From Lineus longissimus (taxonomy: Eukaryota > Nemertea > Pilidiophora > Heteronemertea > Lineidae), in NCBI RefSeq assembly GCF_910592395.1, contig NC_088309.1, positions 11,162,501-11,226,500 of the forward strand: 64,000 nt of DNA. The letters are read 5' to 3'. The notes under the pieces were generated by a model that was given only the letters and a program-made list of their open reading frames with translations, searched no databases and had not been told where the DNA came from. Position numbers and translations under genes: made by a program. Every line of letters starts with the position of its first letter. The stretch's first letter is position 1. Below, one piece after another: positions 1 through 18,900 of the stretch.

Positions 1-451
1 TGTTAATATATCACTGTTTAGTTTTTTTACGTTCTTTGATCAGACGAAACGGGTTGATTCTTTGGCTTTTATGAAACTTTCACGACGACTTCTAAACCTA
101 TAGTCCATTACCTACACGCTTCAATTACATGCTAAACCATAGATTCTGCTGATATACGAGTTTATACTATTGTATTTATACTTTGACGTAGTCCGGGACG
201 CTATTAGCTTACCTACTGCACTGTTATAGCCTCTTTGACGCGTTATTCGACCTCATGTCCTGTGCCGGTTATTTTGATGACAGCACTTACCGTAATTATC
301 GTTAACTATCAAAAAGAGCTCTGGTCAGTTCACTCATCGAAGATAGTCTCGAGAAACAATTGATAGGTTTTGGAAGAAAAAAACCCGTCATCAAAATCCG
401 AGCATGGACATACAGTATGTAATATAATATGTTCTTTCTTATAAAAGATAC
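1..451. other. no gene seen; intron of PCYT2
   Basis: This stretch lies 3' of the last PCYT2 exon in the window (minus strand). The next PCYT2 exon, which should carry the second HxGH motif, was looked for on the minus strand and not found, so it probably lies beyond the window edge. Nothing else is recognised. Confidence 0.5.
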
Positions 452-7355
<6,904 letters not shown>

Positions 7356-7462
7356 TACTATTCACCAGCTGAATGAAACTGTCCGTCCGATCAGAAGTGT
7401 ACTGGTATCCTATATACATAAAAGTGACTCTTAGCTGATCTTATAATAGGACAGGTGGTCCT

Positions 7463-7565
7463 ATCACAGGCACATGGAAATAAGAGCGCAATACACTCCC
7501 CCACTGACAACATGTTGGGGGGGGGGGGGGTGTATTGCGCTCTTATTTCCATTATGTGCCTGTGA
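7463..7565. mobile_element. hairpin element with poly-G loop
   Basis: Arms 7463-7501 and 7524-7565 are reverse complements (cacaggcacatggaaataag on the left) around a G14 run. It lies about 110 bp 5' of the PCYT2 start codon, so it may sit in or beside the promoter. Foldback MITE. Confidence 0.75.
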
Positions 7566-7798
7566 TACTATAACAACTGAAAACCCGGCATGCAGGCTGT
7601 TACGTGGCGACGGTATAAAAATCGAAATGCTTTTTCTGTTTTTTACTTATAAAGCATACTAGCACACAGCAAGTGGTCAAACATGAATTATAGTACATGT
7701 AGCAACCTCGGACACTGAATTCCATTATCTGAGGTATCAGAGGCATGGCCTGGCCAGGCATTCAATGAATTAACATTTCACTCTCGTGGACATTCATG

Positions 7799-7896
7799 TT
7801 TTGAGAAAAATCATGCCGATCCACCGTCGTTGTGCGTATATCCATGGAGACTTTAGGACCGATATTCACTGCCGATAAGTCGGCATGAGAAAAATG
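7799..7896. repeat. short inverted-repeat family, copy 1
   Basis: A ~98 bp unit with inverted ends (gaaaaatcatgccgatc and gtcggcatgagaaaaat) and a core reading gcatggagactttagga-like. A diverged copy in the same orientation lies at 58975-59070, 51 kb away. Confidence 0.6.
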
Positions 7897-8299
7897 GGTC
7901 GGGTCTAACTTCTGATTTTTTAATGGAAAAGGAAAATGGAGTGTTGCCATCAATATACTAGTATGGGCTTAACGCTAAGTTAAGTTAAGGCCAATGTTTG
8001 GACAAAATTTGTTTCGAACAAGCTCATGAACTTTGCCGTTTTGAATAATATCGAGAGGAACTTGGCCTACAGGTACAATGGCCACACCCTCGAAATTCCA
8101 GAGTCAGTCGTATCCTCCTCCCCTCGCACACGTTACTGGGCTTGGTCGGTAGTGCCGAGCGTTGACCGTAAGAGACCTAGCTTCCGGATGCAATGGCCAC
8201 ACCTGAGGTTAACCATCGTAGTGCCATATGGCACCGGTCAGTGTAACATCTGCAAACATTGTTATCACACTGTTCGGGGAAAACAATTGCAACAACTCA

Positions 8300-8529
8300 T
8301 TAGGTAAAGTGGGGTAATTGTAGCCCCTTTTTCAGCTATAATTTTGGTTACGCAAGAGATTTCCAGGCAGATTCACTAAAACCGGCCTGCACATTGTAGT
8401 GGCACCTCTTCCAATTTTACAGCCTGCAATTTAGGGAACTTAATTTAAAACAATGCCTCTGAGAGACAATACAAGACTCGTGGTCAGGGGCTACAAATAC
8501 CCCGTGGCCTGGGGGTATTTGTAGCCCCT
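8300..8529. mobile_element. short TIR element with GGGGTATTTGTAGCCCC-type ends
   Basis: The left end at 8300-8327 and the palindrome 8486-8529 share inverted ggggctacaa-atacccc ends. The palindrome looks like two element ends back to back, so a ~205 bp MITE may abut the left end of the larger segment that follows. Confidence 0.55.
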
Positions 8530-9074
8530 CACTAAAATTTAAAATTGCATGTTTCTTTTATGTATGAGAACATCTATTTCACAGGTTTATGGTCTTTATT
8601 GGAAAAAGCTTTCAATATATTCCAATATAGGTTGACGACGAGATTTTGCTGGTATCAAACGATATTTATTGAACACATTGAGTGATGTTCGATCCAATCA
8701 CTTACCAATGATCTAAACAATATCGTAGCAAATCAGACTGATTTTAAACTTGTATAAAAACACGAAGTTCTACATATCACCTCTGTAGTTGTACATCACA
8801 CCTTGTGTCAGACAACAGCTTGTGATAATCTGAAATGACTGATGGTCTTGTCGTGCGCCATTAAAAACCTTAAGTTCAGTCATGGGTCATGTATCAACCC
8901 CAACTATAGCTGACACCACTTAATGGTAATGCAATGTATCATGAGAAAGCTGCTATCTAGTCAATGGTGTGGCTTTAACGAGAGACACCAGTAACTTTGA
9001 AAATATCAACATTATTTCGAAATAATTTTAGAGAAACTAGTATGAAACCACAAACGTATCATTGTTGGTACATA

Positions 9075-11125
9075 ATTTATTTTATTTATTTATTTATTCG
9101 TACATAATTATAGGTACAATTTGAAAGAAAAAAATGGGTGCAGTGCGGGAATATAGATGTTGGTGCGATGTGCAAACTATGAAAGGCTACATGTACACAG
9201 CCTGTTAATCATAACTTCTCGAAGGACTTTTGCCGTGTCACTTGTTTCGATCAGCTGCCTGATCTGTCCAACCTCACAAAGGTTATGCTTATTTATTCCG
9301 AGCTGATTACACATGACATTAATGTTTTTTCCGACATTAGAACGACTTCCGTTCAGTGCAAGAGTAGCACAAAGTCTAACCAGTTTATTGTCACTCAGAG
9401 CGCTTATGATGAATTTCACTGCTCTAGAGAACAACCGTTTTTCTGGACCCACGTCACGGCATAACATTGGCAGCAAGGCTGAGTGCGTTCTATATGGAAT
9501 GTTGAAAAGTTTTCTAATGCACTTTCTCCAGGTAGTTGAGAATCTTTTCAGAGATCTGGCGGAGAAGTCCCATAAAACGCAACCATATAAACTCAAAACA
9601 TAGGTTTTAAATAACCGATACTTGACCTCCATATAACAATACCCAAAGGTACTAATTATTGCGTTTGTTTTAGCGCACATATTAGACATAGCCTCAGTAA
9701 TCACGACATGTTCAACATTAGGACCAATAATGTCTCCTAAATGATTCGCCCTATCCTCAGCCTCAAGCCGTTTGTTGCGCCACTGTATGAATATATCAAG
9801 TCTTTCTGTGCTAAAGAATAGAAAGTGAGTTTTTATTACATTGAACAGGAGTCTGTATTCTTCCGAGAATTCGTCGCATAACCTCAACATATTGCTAAGA
9901 CCGTGTCGTGTCGGACATATCAAGACAACGTCATCTGCATACGCCAGGGCACCCAGAAATAATTGTCCAGTATAACATCCGGACCCGGATTTCTTTAAGC
10001 TTTGCAACATTTCCTCCGTATATATACTAAAGAGAATGGGTGATAGAACCCCACCCTGTTTAATACGGTTTTTGTATTTACAGTCCTGCTATTAAGAGCG
10101 TCGCGCCATTTAATTTGTATTTGCTGACATGTATACATTGTAGCCAGAAATTTTGCAATTAGAGGACAGCACCCCCTTTTTATAAGAATTTTAAATAACC
10201 GGACATATTTCACCCTATCGAAAGCACGGCTAGCGTCCAAGAGTGTCACGTAAACATTAGTACCATGCGCTAGATAATACTCTACTGCCTCTTTTAAAAC
10301 ACTGAAATGTACATTGAGTGGTCGAGCTTTTTTTCTTGAACCCAATTGAAGGTCAGACGAGCTGAACACTTCATCATTTTTGTCCATCAAGATATGATCT
10401 AACACTTTGCAAAGGACGCTGCTTAACGCGATTCCTCGATAATTGTCGGAGTTACTCAATGATTAACGTTTGTCCTTCGGAATGGATATTATACTAGCCC
10501 TTTTAAATGATTCCAGTATGCATGAGTGAGTTTACATTAGAGTGAACAGAGTCGCAAGCTGGTCATAGAGTACATCTGTGCCATGAATGAGATGATCACT
10601 GTAAAGTGTTTGTTCACCGTCGTGTTTCCCTTTTTTAAACTTCCTTATAGCCGATCGCACATCCTCGGCTGAAATGGTGTGCTCCTTACAACTACATCTT
10701 CCACTTTTACAAAATTGTTCAATATCCTCGTCTAAATCACTAACAATCCTTCTCATCTGATCTTCATCATAAGCGACTGATGAGTACAATTCTGCGTATT
10801 TATCCGCAAACCTTTCTGCTATCGACCTTGCGTCCATCGCATCGTCAATTCTAACCGCGAAGCTTTTCGTCTTCCGTTTGCCCTGACTGATCATTTTCCA
10901 GAAGTCCTTGTCATTTTGTTCTATGTATGCCATAGCGAGTCTATTACTGTCTGACACCTTATTTTTCTGTTTTACCATTTTTATAGCATGGTGATACCGT
11001 GTCCTAGTGGTCTTACGAATTTCAAACACGACCCCTTGCCTTTGGGATTCCCCTGCTTTCCATATGTTGTGCCACAGCATAACTCTTTCTCTCAGTCCTC
11101 TAATGTTTTCATTCCAACCAGGCAC
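9075..11125 (-). pseudogene. non-LTR retrotransposon reverse transcriptase remnant
   Basis: On the minus strand, 11125-10532 encodes the region upstream of RT, 10459-9995 the finger/palm region (NYRGIALSSV, LLDASRAFD) and 10010-9177 the catalytic block with AYADDVV plus thumb and C-terminal region. Frames are broken at about 10460-10530 and about 10060, so no intact ORF remains. A ttta-rich run at 9079-9102, read on the minus strand as (AATA)n, looks like the 3' tail. No endonuclease domain was seen, so it is 5'-truncated. Clade not assigned. Confidence 0.8.
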
Positions 11126-11396
11126 TGGCTGACTGGTTTTTCTTGACGGTTTGCCCTTAACAGGAAAACATTAAGGGTTAACATTGTATCTAAATCGGAT
11201 AGATTTATGATCAAATAATACAATTCGGGTATAAAGAATTTAAAACAAGAGCAACGCAGGGCGTGGCATATTCCCAGGTGAGCACATTGCGTTGGTGTAT
11301 TAGGAAAGTAAAGTGTTTTTCAGACAACCCCGGGCAGCTGGTGTCATAGCTGACTGGGTTAAGTTGACATCGTGAAAGAGTTATTGGTCTGTAATG

Positions 11397-11810
11397 CCCG
11401 CTGTACACGTTATCTTTTTCTATTACTAAAATTCTGTTTATAAAAATCTACGTTATAAAAAGATAAAGTCCCCGATGTACACCACGTAGTAAATTATTTT
11501 CTTTTCGAATATGGCACTCACTGGTCCAATCAGAATACGCGATAATAGAACAATAGTTAACGAACGGTATGATGTCATACAGTAATGACATCGGGCCATT
11601 TCGCAGTAGAAAGTGGACCTCGAGAGTTATATATAAATCCGCTGTAGATGTTGTAATTTTCTATAACCTTCCCATTTATTACTAGAAAATAGGACACGTT
11701 CTATAATCTGAAATATTTCTATTAACAATATTTGGATTTCCCTGCTGTAGATGTTATAATTGTTTATTACAAACTTTTAGTACTAGAAAAAGATAATGTG
11801 TACAGCGGGG
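11397..11810. mobile_element. MITE, ~414 bp
   Basis: Terminal inverted repeats of about 31 bp at 11397-11427 and 11779-11810 (shared cgctgtacac and ttatctttttcta). AT-rich interior with a second pair of related words (gctgtagatgtt) at 11640 and 11742. Non-coding. Confidence 0.75.
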
Positions 11811-12686
11811 ATAAGGCAGGAGTACAATATTGGCAAATAATAATCTAGTGTTGTGCAATACCACTATCTTTTGGTAGATGTGATCTGGTCACATTCACAA
11901 GTACTTTGGTGAGAACGCCGCCCTGGTGGCCATATTACAATCGGAACAAGCCAGTTTTCGAAAGAAACCTTCTTCCGGTCAATTCTATACTATGCTGTTT
12001 CTAATACTGCGTAGTGTCCCAGAAGTGTGGGATTCTTGTATGGCTGATGCAACTGTGCTTCACCTCAGACACTGTGCGGTCCCCGCCAGGTTGTGGGATT
12101 ATTATGGGATGTTCGTTTTGAATTATTAACAGTAGATAGATTAAATATAACCAGCATTCGTGTACTTGGAACAATAAACAACACAGGTTTTGTAAGTTAT
12201 CTTCGCTTTATTTTTTCTCATTGTTCAGCGCATGCGCTAATATTCGGGAGATAAGCGCACCCTGAATATCAGCGTAGTGCGCCTAAATACGCATAAATAC
12301 GGTGCATAACAATTAATAACATGTTGCATAATCCAAAACTATTTATGTTGTGATACTCAAGAGTCACCTCTTTCATATCCATGCTTGGGTTGGCTGAATA
12401 ATTCAATAGTTACCGGATATGAATCAAAAACATTGCCAGGGGCTACAATTAGACCGGGGCTACAAATACCCCATTTTACCTTATATCAAAATGTTCGCCG
12501 TGTGTCAGTGTCAAAGCCTCGGGAGACATTGCATCATGGCGGGGCGACATTTGGCATGTTACCCTCCATGGCGAACAAAGTTTATACAAAATTACCTCTT
12601 ATTATCCAGGAACAGTCATGCAGGGTCTGATGCTATTAAACACTCTTAAAATTAAATATCAAAAATAAGTATTACTACTAGTACTA

Positions 12687-12848
12687 GGTTAGTTGCTATT
12701 GCACAAACTGTGAAATTAGTTGTTTTAACTATCAAAATAGTAATTCTAAACAATTATCATGGTATAATTCTTACTACTTTTTTTAGTTGCAACAGCTATA
12801 AATAATGGTTAGCCTTTTTCTAATTTCACCGTTGGTGCAATAGCAACC
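12687..12848. mobile_element. MITE, ~160 bp
   Basis: Inverted ends 12687-12719 and 12820-12848 (gttgctattgcac / gtgcaatagcaac). AT-rich, non-coding. Confidence 0.7.
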
Positions 12849-12884
12849 GCCAAATTAGTTGTTTTTACTCATAAGTTTTAAGAA

Positions 12885-14880
12885 TGAAGTCTAGGAACAG
12901 TCATCCAGGGCCAGATGCAATAGTCTAGGAGCAGTCATCCAGGGTCATATAATATTATAGTCTAGGAACAGTCATCTAGACCCTGATGCTACCATAGTCT
13001 AGGAACAGTCATCCGGGGTCATATAATATCATAGTCTAGGAGCAGTCATTCCGACCCAGATGCTACCATAGTCTAGGAACAGTCATCCAGGGTCATAATC
13101 ATAGTCTAGGAACTGTCATCCAGACCCTAATGCTACCATAGTCTAGGAACTGTCATCCAGGGTCATATAATATTATAGTTATAACAGCCATCCAGACACT
13201 GATGCTACCATAGTCTAGGAACAGTCATCCAGGGTCATAATCATAGCCTAGGAACTGTCATCCAGACCCTAATGCTACCATAGTCTAGGAACTGTCATCC
13301 AGGGTCATATAATATTATAGTTATAACAGCCATCCAGACACTGATGCTACTAAGTCTAGGAACAGTCATCCAGGGTCATATAATATCATAGTCTAGGAAC
13401 TGTCATCCAGGGTCTGATGCTACCATAGTCTAGGAACAGTCATCCAGGGTCTGATGCAATAGTCTTGGAGCAGTCATCCAGGGTCATATAATATTATAGT
13501 CTAGGAACAGTCATCTAGACCCTGATGCTACCATAGTCTAGGAACAGTCATCCAGGGTCATATAATATCATAGTCTTGGAGCAGTCATCCCAACCCTGAT
13601 GCTACCATAGTCTAGGAACAGTCATCCAGGGTCTGATGCAATAGTCTAGGAACTGTCATCCAGGGTCATATAATATTATAGTCTAGGAACAGTCATCTAG
13701 ACTCTGATGCTACCATAGTCTTGGAGCAGTCATCCAGGGTCATATAATATTATAGTCTAGGAACAGTCATCTAGACCATGATGCTACCATAGTCTAGGAA
13801 CAGTCATCCAGGGTCATATAATATCATAGTCTTACATACATACATACATACATAACGATACTGCAATAGGCTTTTAGCCTGTAGCAGGTTTTTTCTTCAA
13901 TACTTTTGTTTGCGTGGGCATGGCGGGGTGTGTACGGAATTTGATGATTGATCTAGGTTCTGTGCTGTAGAGTTCGGATTTGTAATGAGTGTCAATCATA
14001 TTTTTAAATTGGTTTAGCGAGTTGGCATTCACTGCTTGTTCTGGCAAGTTATTCCACGGATCTATGATTCTGTCGGTAAAAAAGTACTTTCGGATATCTA
14101 GTTTGGCTCTTGGTTTATTTAACTTATACGAATGACCTCTGGTTTGATAGGTGACATCGACAGGTTGGGTTAGATTAAGTCCATCTATGTTGTAGTAACC
14201 ATGGGTGATCTTGTAGGTTTCTATTAAGTCCCCTCGAAGTCTTCTATAGGATAAACTCGGGAGTCCTAGTTTGCAGAGTCTCTCCTCGTAACTGATGTCT
14301 CTTAATCCCGGGATTAACTTTGTTGCTCGTCTTTGTACGTTTTCCAGTGCGGTTATGTTTTTCTTCAGGTGGGGGGCCCAGATGACATTTGCGTATTCGA
14401 GGTGTGGCCTTACCAGACTTTTAGCAGTCATCCCAACCCTGATGCTACCATAGTCTAGGAACAGTCATCCAGGGTCTGATGCAATAGTCTAGGAACTGTC
14501 ATCCATGGTCATATAATATTATAGTCTAGCAACAGTCATCCAGACCATGATGCTACCATAATATAGGAACAGTCATCCAGGGTCTGATACTATCATAGTC
14601 TAGGAAAACTCACCCAGGCCCTGATACAATTACAATCTAGGAAGAGCCATCCATGGTTTAATAGGATTAGGAATAGACATCCAAGGTCTAATAATATCAT
14701 AGCCTAGGGATAGTCATCAAAGGTCTAATACTATTATAGTCTAGGAACTGTCATCCTGGATCCGATGCTATTATAGTCTAGGAACAGTCATCCAGGGTCA
14801 AATACTGGCAGTCACCAAGGGTCTGATGCTATTAATATATAGTCTAGGCACAGTCATCTAGGGTTTAAATAGTCTAGAAA
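12885..14880. repeat. minisatellite, 37-43 bp units of two alternating types
   Basis: About 40 copies of tagtctaggaacagtcatcc followed either by agggtcatataatat or by agaccctgatgctacc. The two variants alternate in a higher-order pattern. The array is interrupted at 13831-14431 by a non-LTR insertion and decays towards 14880. Spacers are diverged and there is no dyad, so it is not CRISPR. Confidence 0.9.
13831..14431 (-). pseudogene. 5'-truncated non-LTR retrotransposon, C-terminal RT fragment
   Basis: The minus-strand ORF 14431-13874 (185 codons) encodes the C-terminal region found after RT in CR1/jockey-like elements (RPHLEYANVIWAPH, VQRRATKLIPGL, DPWNNLP). It is followed by a short 3' UTR and a (TATG)n tail at 13832-13852. 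It is inserted inside the minisatellite. Comparison with flanking units shows that the target had tagtcttggagcagtcatcc; two bases (gg) are lost at the junction and no target-site duplication is seen. Confidence 0.85.
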
Positions 14881-15597
14881 CAGTCCTTATATTTCCAAAG
14901 GGTTCACTGGATCACTTGCTCAAAACGTTAGGGTTCATATCAGCAAACTGACATCAATCCAGTTTTCTGACTCGTGTCCGTCCATGTTCTTAAACTAATA
15001 AAAGTAAAACACCTATCATTTGTTGCATTCTGGAACAAAAAAATAAATGTTTTGGCACAAATCATATTTATTAGTTATATTTATTTATTATTTATTATTT
15101 ATGTAAATGTATATACATATACAATCAAAAGCTTAGGACAATTTTTCATCACAAGTAAAAAAAAGTTATAGACAATTTGATCATCTGATACAAAATACAT
15201 GTACTGAATAAGCAGCTGTACATGTGCACATTTTTTGAGATGACCCCCAGAGTCAGAGGGCATCTAGCTAGTGACAGCCACAAAGCACACCCAACAAGAC
15301 CTGAACCAGGTCTTAATAGATACAATAATTGTGTGAAACTGTCATACAATGAGAAACTGCAAGCATTTACAAATTCTAGCTCACCCCTGGACACTACTCT
15401 AGATATTTACAACGTAGACTTTGCAGGGGTGGCAACCCCCCCCCCCCAGGAAGACACCACATGTGTGTTTTTGGGCATGATATTGGCTGAAAAAATTTTA
15501 AAATTATATTTTGGCCCCTCAGACATGCCCCTCTTGCCCCCCCCGACCCCAGACCAAAAAGCTAGCTATCCCCGGCTGTGTACTGATTGGCTACTGC
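14881..15597. other. intergenic, no gene seen
   Basis: AT-rich sequence with short ORFs of no recognised family. It includes a C8-9 run at 15440 and a CCCC-rich patch at 15538. Confidence 0.5.
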
Positions 15598-15765
15598 TAC
15601 AGTAGACTCTACCATAGCAGACACCTCTCTATTAGTGACACCTTCTCTATCAAGGACAAAATTGGTTGTTTCCATTCAATTTGACCTCTCTAATCAGGAC
15701 ACCTCTCTATTAAGGATGGCACTTGTCAGTACCATGGGTGTCTTTAATAGAGGGGTTCTACTGTA
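15598..15765 (-). mobile_element. CAGTRGAACC MITE family, copy 1
   Basis: Starts ctacagtagactct and ends ggttctactgta, giving TA-flanked CAGTAGAA-type inverted ends. It contains the family's repeated ctctctattaaggaca words and the attggttgtttccattcaat core, in reverse orientation relative to the copies at 35458 and 37099. Confidence 0.85.
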
Positions 15766-15945
15766 CTTGATAGAACAGGGTTTTAAAGGCGTGAGTGCCA
15801 GCCACAAGGATTCTGAGGATATAACTTACCATAAAAGGTGACTGATTACTAAAATGTGTAGTGACCTAGAAGGAGAATCTTCAATGGGTTTTAATGGATA
15901 CTGAATCTTAGAAGTCGAGACTCTCGATGACCTAGTTGATGACCT

Positions 15946-18900
15946 CTAAGGAAACTTTGAGTCAAATATCTGATTAGTCAATATCTCTTTGTTAAACCAG
16001 TCCAGTTTATCTTTCTCACCTCCAAAATGAAAACAACCAAGGTCTATATCTTCTGTGATTACTTTGTAAAGGCGGGCCTCCACTTTCACACAGCCGCTAA
16101 AGTGACTCAGATCAGCCGATAAGTTGTAGAAACGTAAGCAAAGGCTGACGTAGTCTTTGAAATGCGGCACACCAAAGCAGACTGGTGGAGGATTCTTTGC
16201 TGAAAATAAATAATAATGACATAAATTTCGGCATTTGGAGGATCCCAATGAGAGTCACTTGACCTTGCCCACCACTTCTATTAGACATCTAAAATTCGTC
16301 AGGTCAGGTTGGACTACCTAGGGGGTGCTTGCAGGTTAGACTTCTAATTACTAGTAGCCTCTGAACTAGTGCATCTGTTAGATCAGGCTCAGGTCAGGTC
16401 AGGACAGATAATACCAGAATGGCTGCAGGTTGCCCACAGGTTGGACTACTTGCCACTGGAATCCTGTAACCAGTGCCACCTGTACCAGGGGGGAGATTGG
16501 CCTCTTTAGCCCTGATCGGCAACCAGTCTAGGAGAAGGAAAACTCTGATATGACACCAAAATTGCTAAAGACAGAAATGCTGGGCCATGGAAACATGGCG
16601 CCCAACCACGGCATTACGCATCTCAACACTAAATGATGGTCAAAACTAAGAAAAATCAACATGGTGCTCGGCCAGTGGAGTCCCACCAGGCTGGAAGAGT
16701 GCCCGGCCCCAAGCCTCGAAGGGGTCCACCCCAAGCTCCTGGAGGAACGCCTGCCCCATCCCGAGGAGCCAGGAGACGAGTGCAGATGATGAATACTTGC
16801 CAAAAAAGGTGGTGGCACACAACCTCCATCCCTGATCTAGCATTCGTCACAAATGACCTGTTTGCCAGAACAACGAGAACTGTACTAAAGGGAAAGCAAT
16901 TGGGAGGAAGTGACCACTGTAAGCCAATCAAGCTCTTCATTAACCTCGACTACAAACCCTCACCATCAAGTAGACTCCCAAGATGGAACTTCTGAAAAGC
17001 TGACTGGGACACCTTTGCTGCTGAGACCGAACAATATACAGAACACACCTTAGTTTCCTAGCTAGGAAACTAAGACCCTGGATACAATGAAACTTTAGTC
17101 GCACTTCCACCTATCAAATCCCTGTGTCTTTTGCGCTTACACCTATGAATTGCCGTGTCTAAATAGACCCGTGTGTCAAATCCCCGTGTATATTAGCCCC
17201 ATCGAGCTCGATGGGGCTAATCAAGGGCTAATTTAGACCCGTGTTCAACACGGGTTTTTTGATAGGTGGAATCTGAATAGACACGGCAATTGCAAGTTCT
17301 AAGATCCGGCGACAGATGGCGCGGTGTAGTTGCCTCAGTATTGCGCCCCCTCCAACTGGAAAGAAACACAGGAGAGCTCCCTACCTACAGCGCACCTGTT
17401 GCCGGGGCTATTAACCATCTAACACAACTGATAGGTGTAAGTGCGCCGGTTTTTTGACACACGGCGAAGACACGGGTCTTGAAAAAACACGGGGTTTTAT
17501 GATAGGTGGAACTACGACTTAAGACCCACTAGGAAAATGATGAAATATAGGAGGTTCCTATAATTCCTTCTTCTCATGTCTAACAGCAATGCACCAAAGT
17601 TGAGATGAACCCTTCCACTGCTGTTTGGTCAAATAATTAACCAAAGCTGAGATGGTGGTGGTTGAGGCGGGAGGGCTGGGAGGGGGTGGGGGTAGTATTG
17701 CCCCTTAGCTATCCCTAAACACTTCCACTTAGTTTCCTAGCTAGGAAACTAAGACCTGGATACTATGAAACTAAGACCCTGTATAATTTATCAATATTCA
17801 GCAAATCTATCTCATTGATGGATTCTCCATCATTTCCTAACCAGCAGTTGAAGTGTTTAGGGATAGCTAAGGGGCAAAACCCCCCCCCCCCCCCCTCCCC
17901 CCAACCCAACCCAACCACATGTTGTTGCTGGACATAATGTAAATATTATCAGTTTCATGGAGATGGCAATTGCTTTACTGTTGTTTAGAGCACCTGTACA
18001 AAGTTGCTGCCGAAGCTGAACAAAACTGAAGTGAAGTCTAATTTAAAGGGACAATATAGGCAGCAGCTAGGCAGGCAAGATAATATTACACGAAGTCGCC
18101 AATAAGGGTCTCTCACATCTCACAGTATGTCGAAATGATTCACAGTTGTACGAAGAATATATTTAGAGCTGAATCTGTCACCTGTCACCTGAAGATGGCC
18201 AAATTAGCCCCTCTGCTCCTGCCTATAGTCCCCCTTTAAAATGTGTCAAATTATGGTTATAACACTCAATCCAAAGAAATTCATTTTGGAGAACAATGGA
18301 CTTTAGACATCACCAGATTTTCCCTGTGCACGGTAGATACTGGTACATGTACTTTAATTCAGACACGTTGTCTTATGGTGGATATCATTGACCAATGCAA
18401 ATGAGCAGCATATCTTAAGTACCATAGAAATAAGGAGTAAATTCAACTGAGTCAACAGTTTTATGAGAATGGTGGGCTTGCTTGTCAGAACTCAGATTAT
18501 CATTGCATTTTTGTGAGATCAATAAATATTTACATCTGACAGCTGACAGAAATAAGGTATAACCTTGGGAAAGCTCATTTAGTAATACGGTATCCATAAC
18601 ATCACTACTATAATGAACGTAGAGCTGAAATAGTTTGTCACACATCTCCTCCGTCAGTTCAGATCGGATGACCTCGAAACTTTTCCTGAAAGTCGTGGTT
18701 GATATGGAGATGGTCCTCGCCGGGTTAAATGGGTAAACTTTGCAGCGATCTCGGAGAAATAGCATTTTTTGTTCTTTCTATATATGGGCATACTCATTAA
18801 CATAAGGGGCCATTTCAGCAGGTCTGAATTTGCATATGGGGCCATCTATTAAATCAAAAGTGTGGGATTATAAGAAAATAAGCCGGGAAAGTATTGGGGC

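Larger units (their letters stand above)
8508..12484. mobile_element. ~4 kb segment bounded by inverted repeats, containing a dead RT
   Basis: The left end (8508-8529, or 8300-8327) and right end (12456-12484) are inverted copies of an ~28 bp terminus with ggggctacaaatacccc. The segment contains the non-LTR remnant at 9075-11125 and a MITE at 11397-11810. No transposase was recognised. It may be one DNA element with nested insertions, or chance pairing of two small elements of one family. Confidence 0.4.

Noticed and set aside
12885-14880. Regular repeats resembling a CRISPR array
   Set aside because: Eukaryotic window, no cas genes, and the 'spacers' are themselves repeated variants of two unit types.
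18415-18765. Minus-strand 116-codon ORF with a protein-like stretch (FEVIRSELTEEMCDKLFQLY)
   Set aside because: A faint resemblance to the start of SprT-like domains was considered, but there is no HExxH motif, no partner exons and no clear donor. It may be a gene fragment; not callable.
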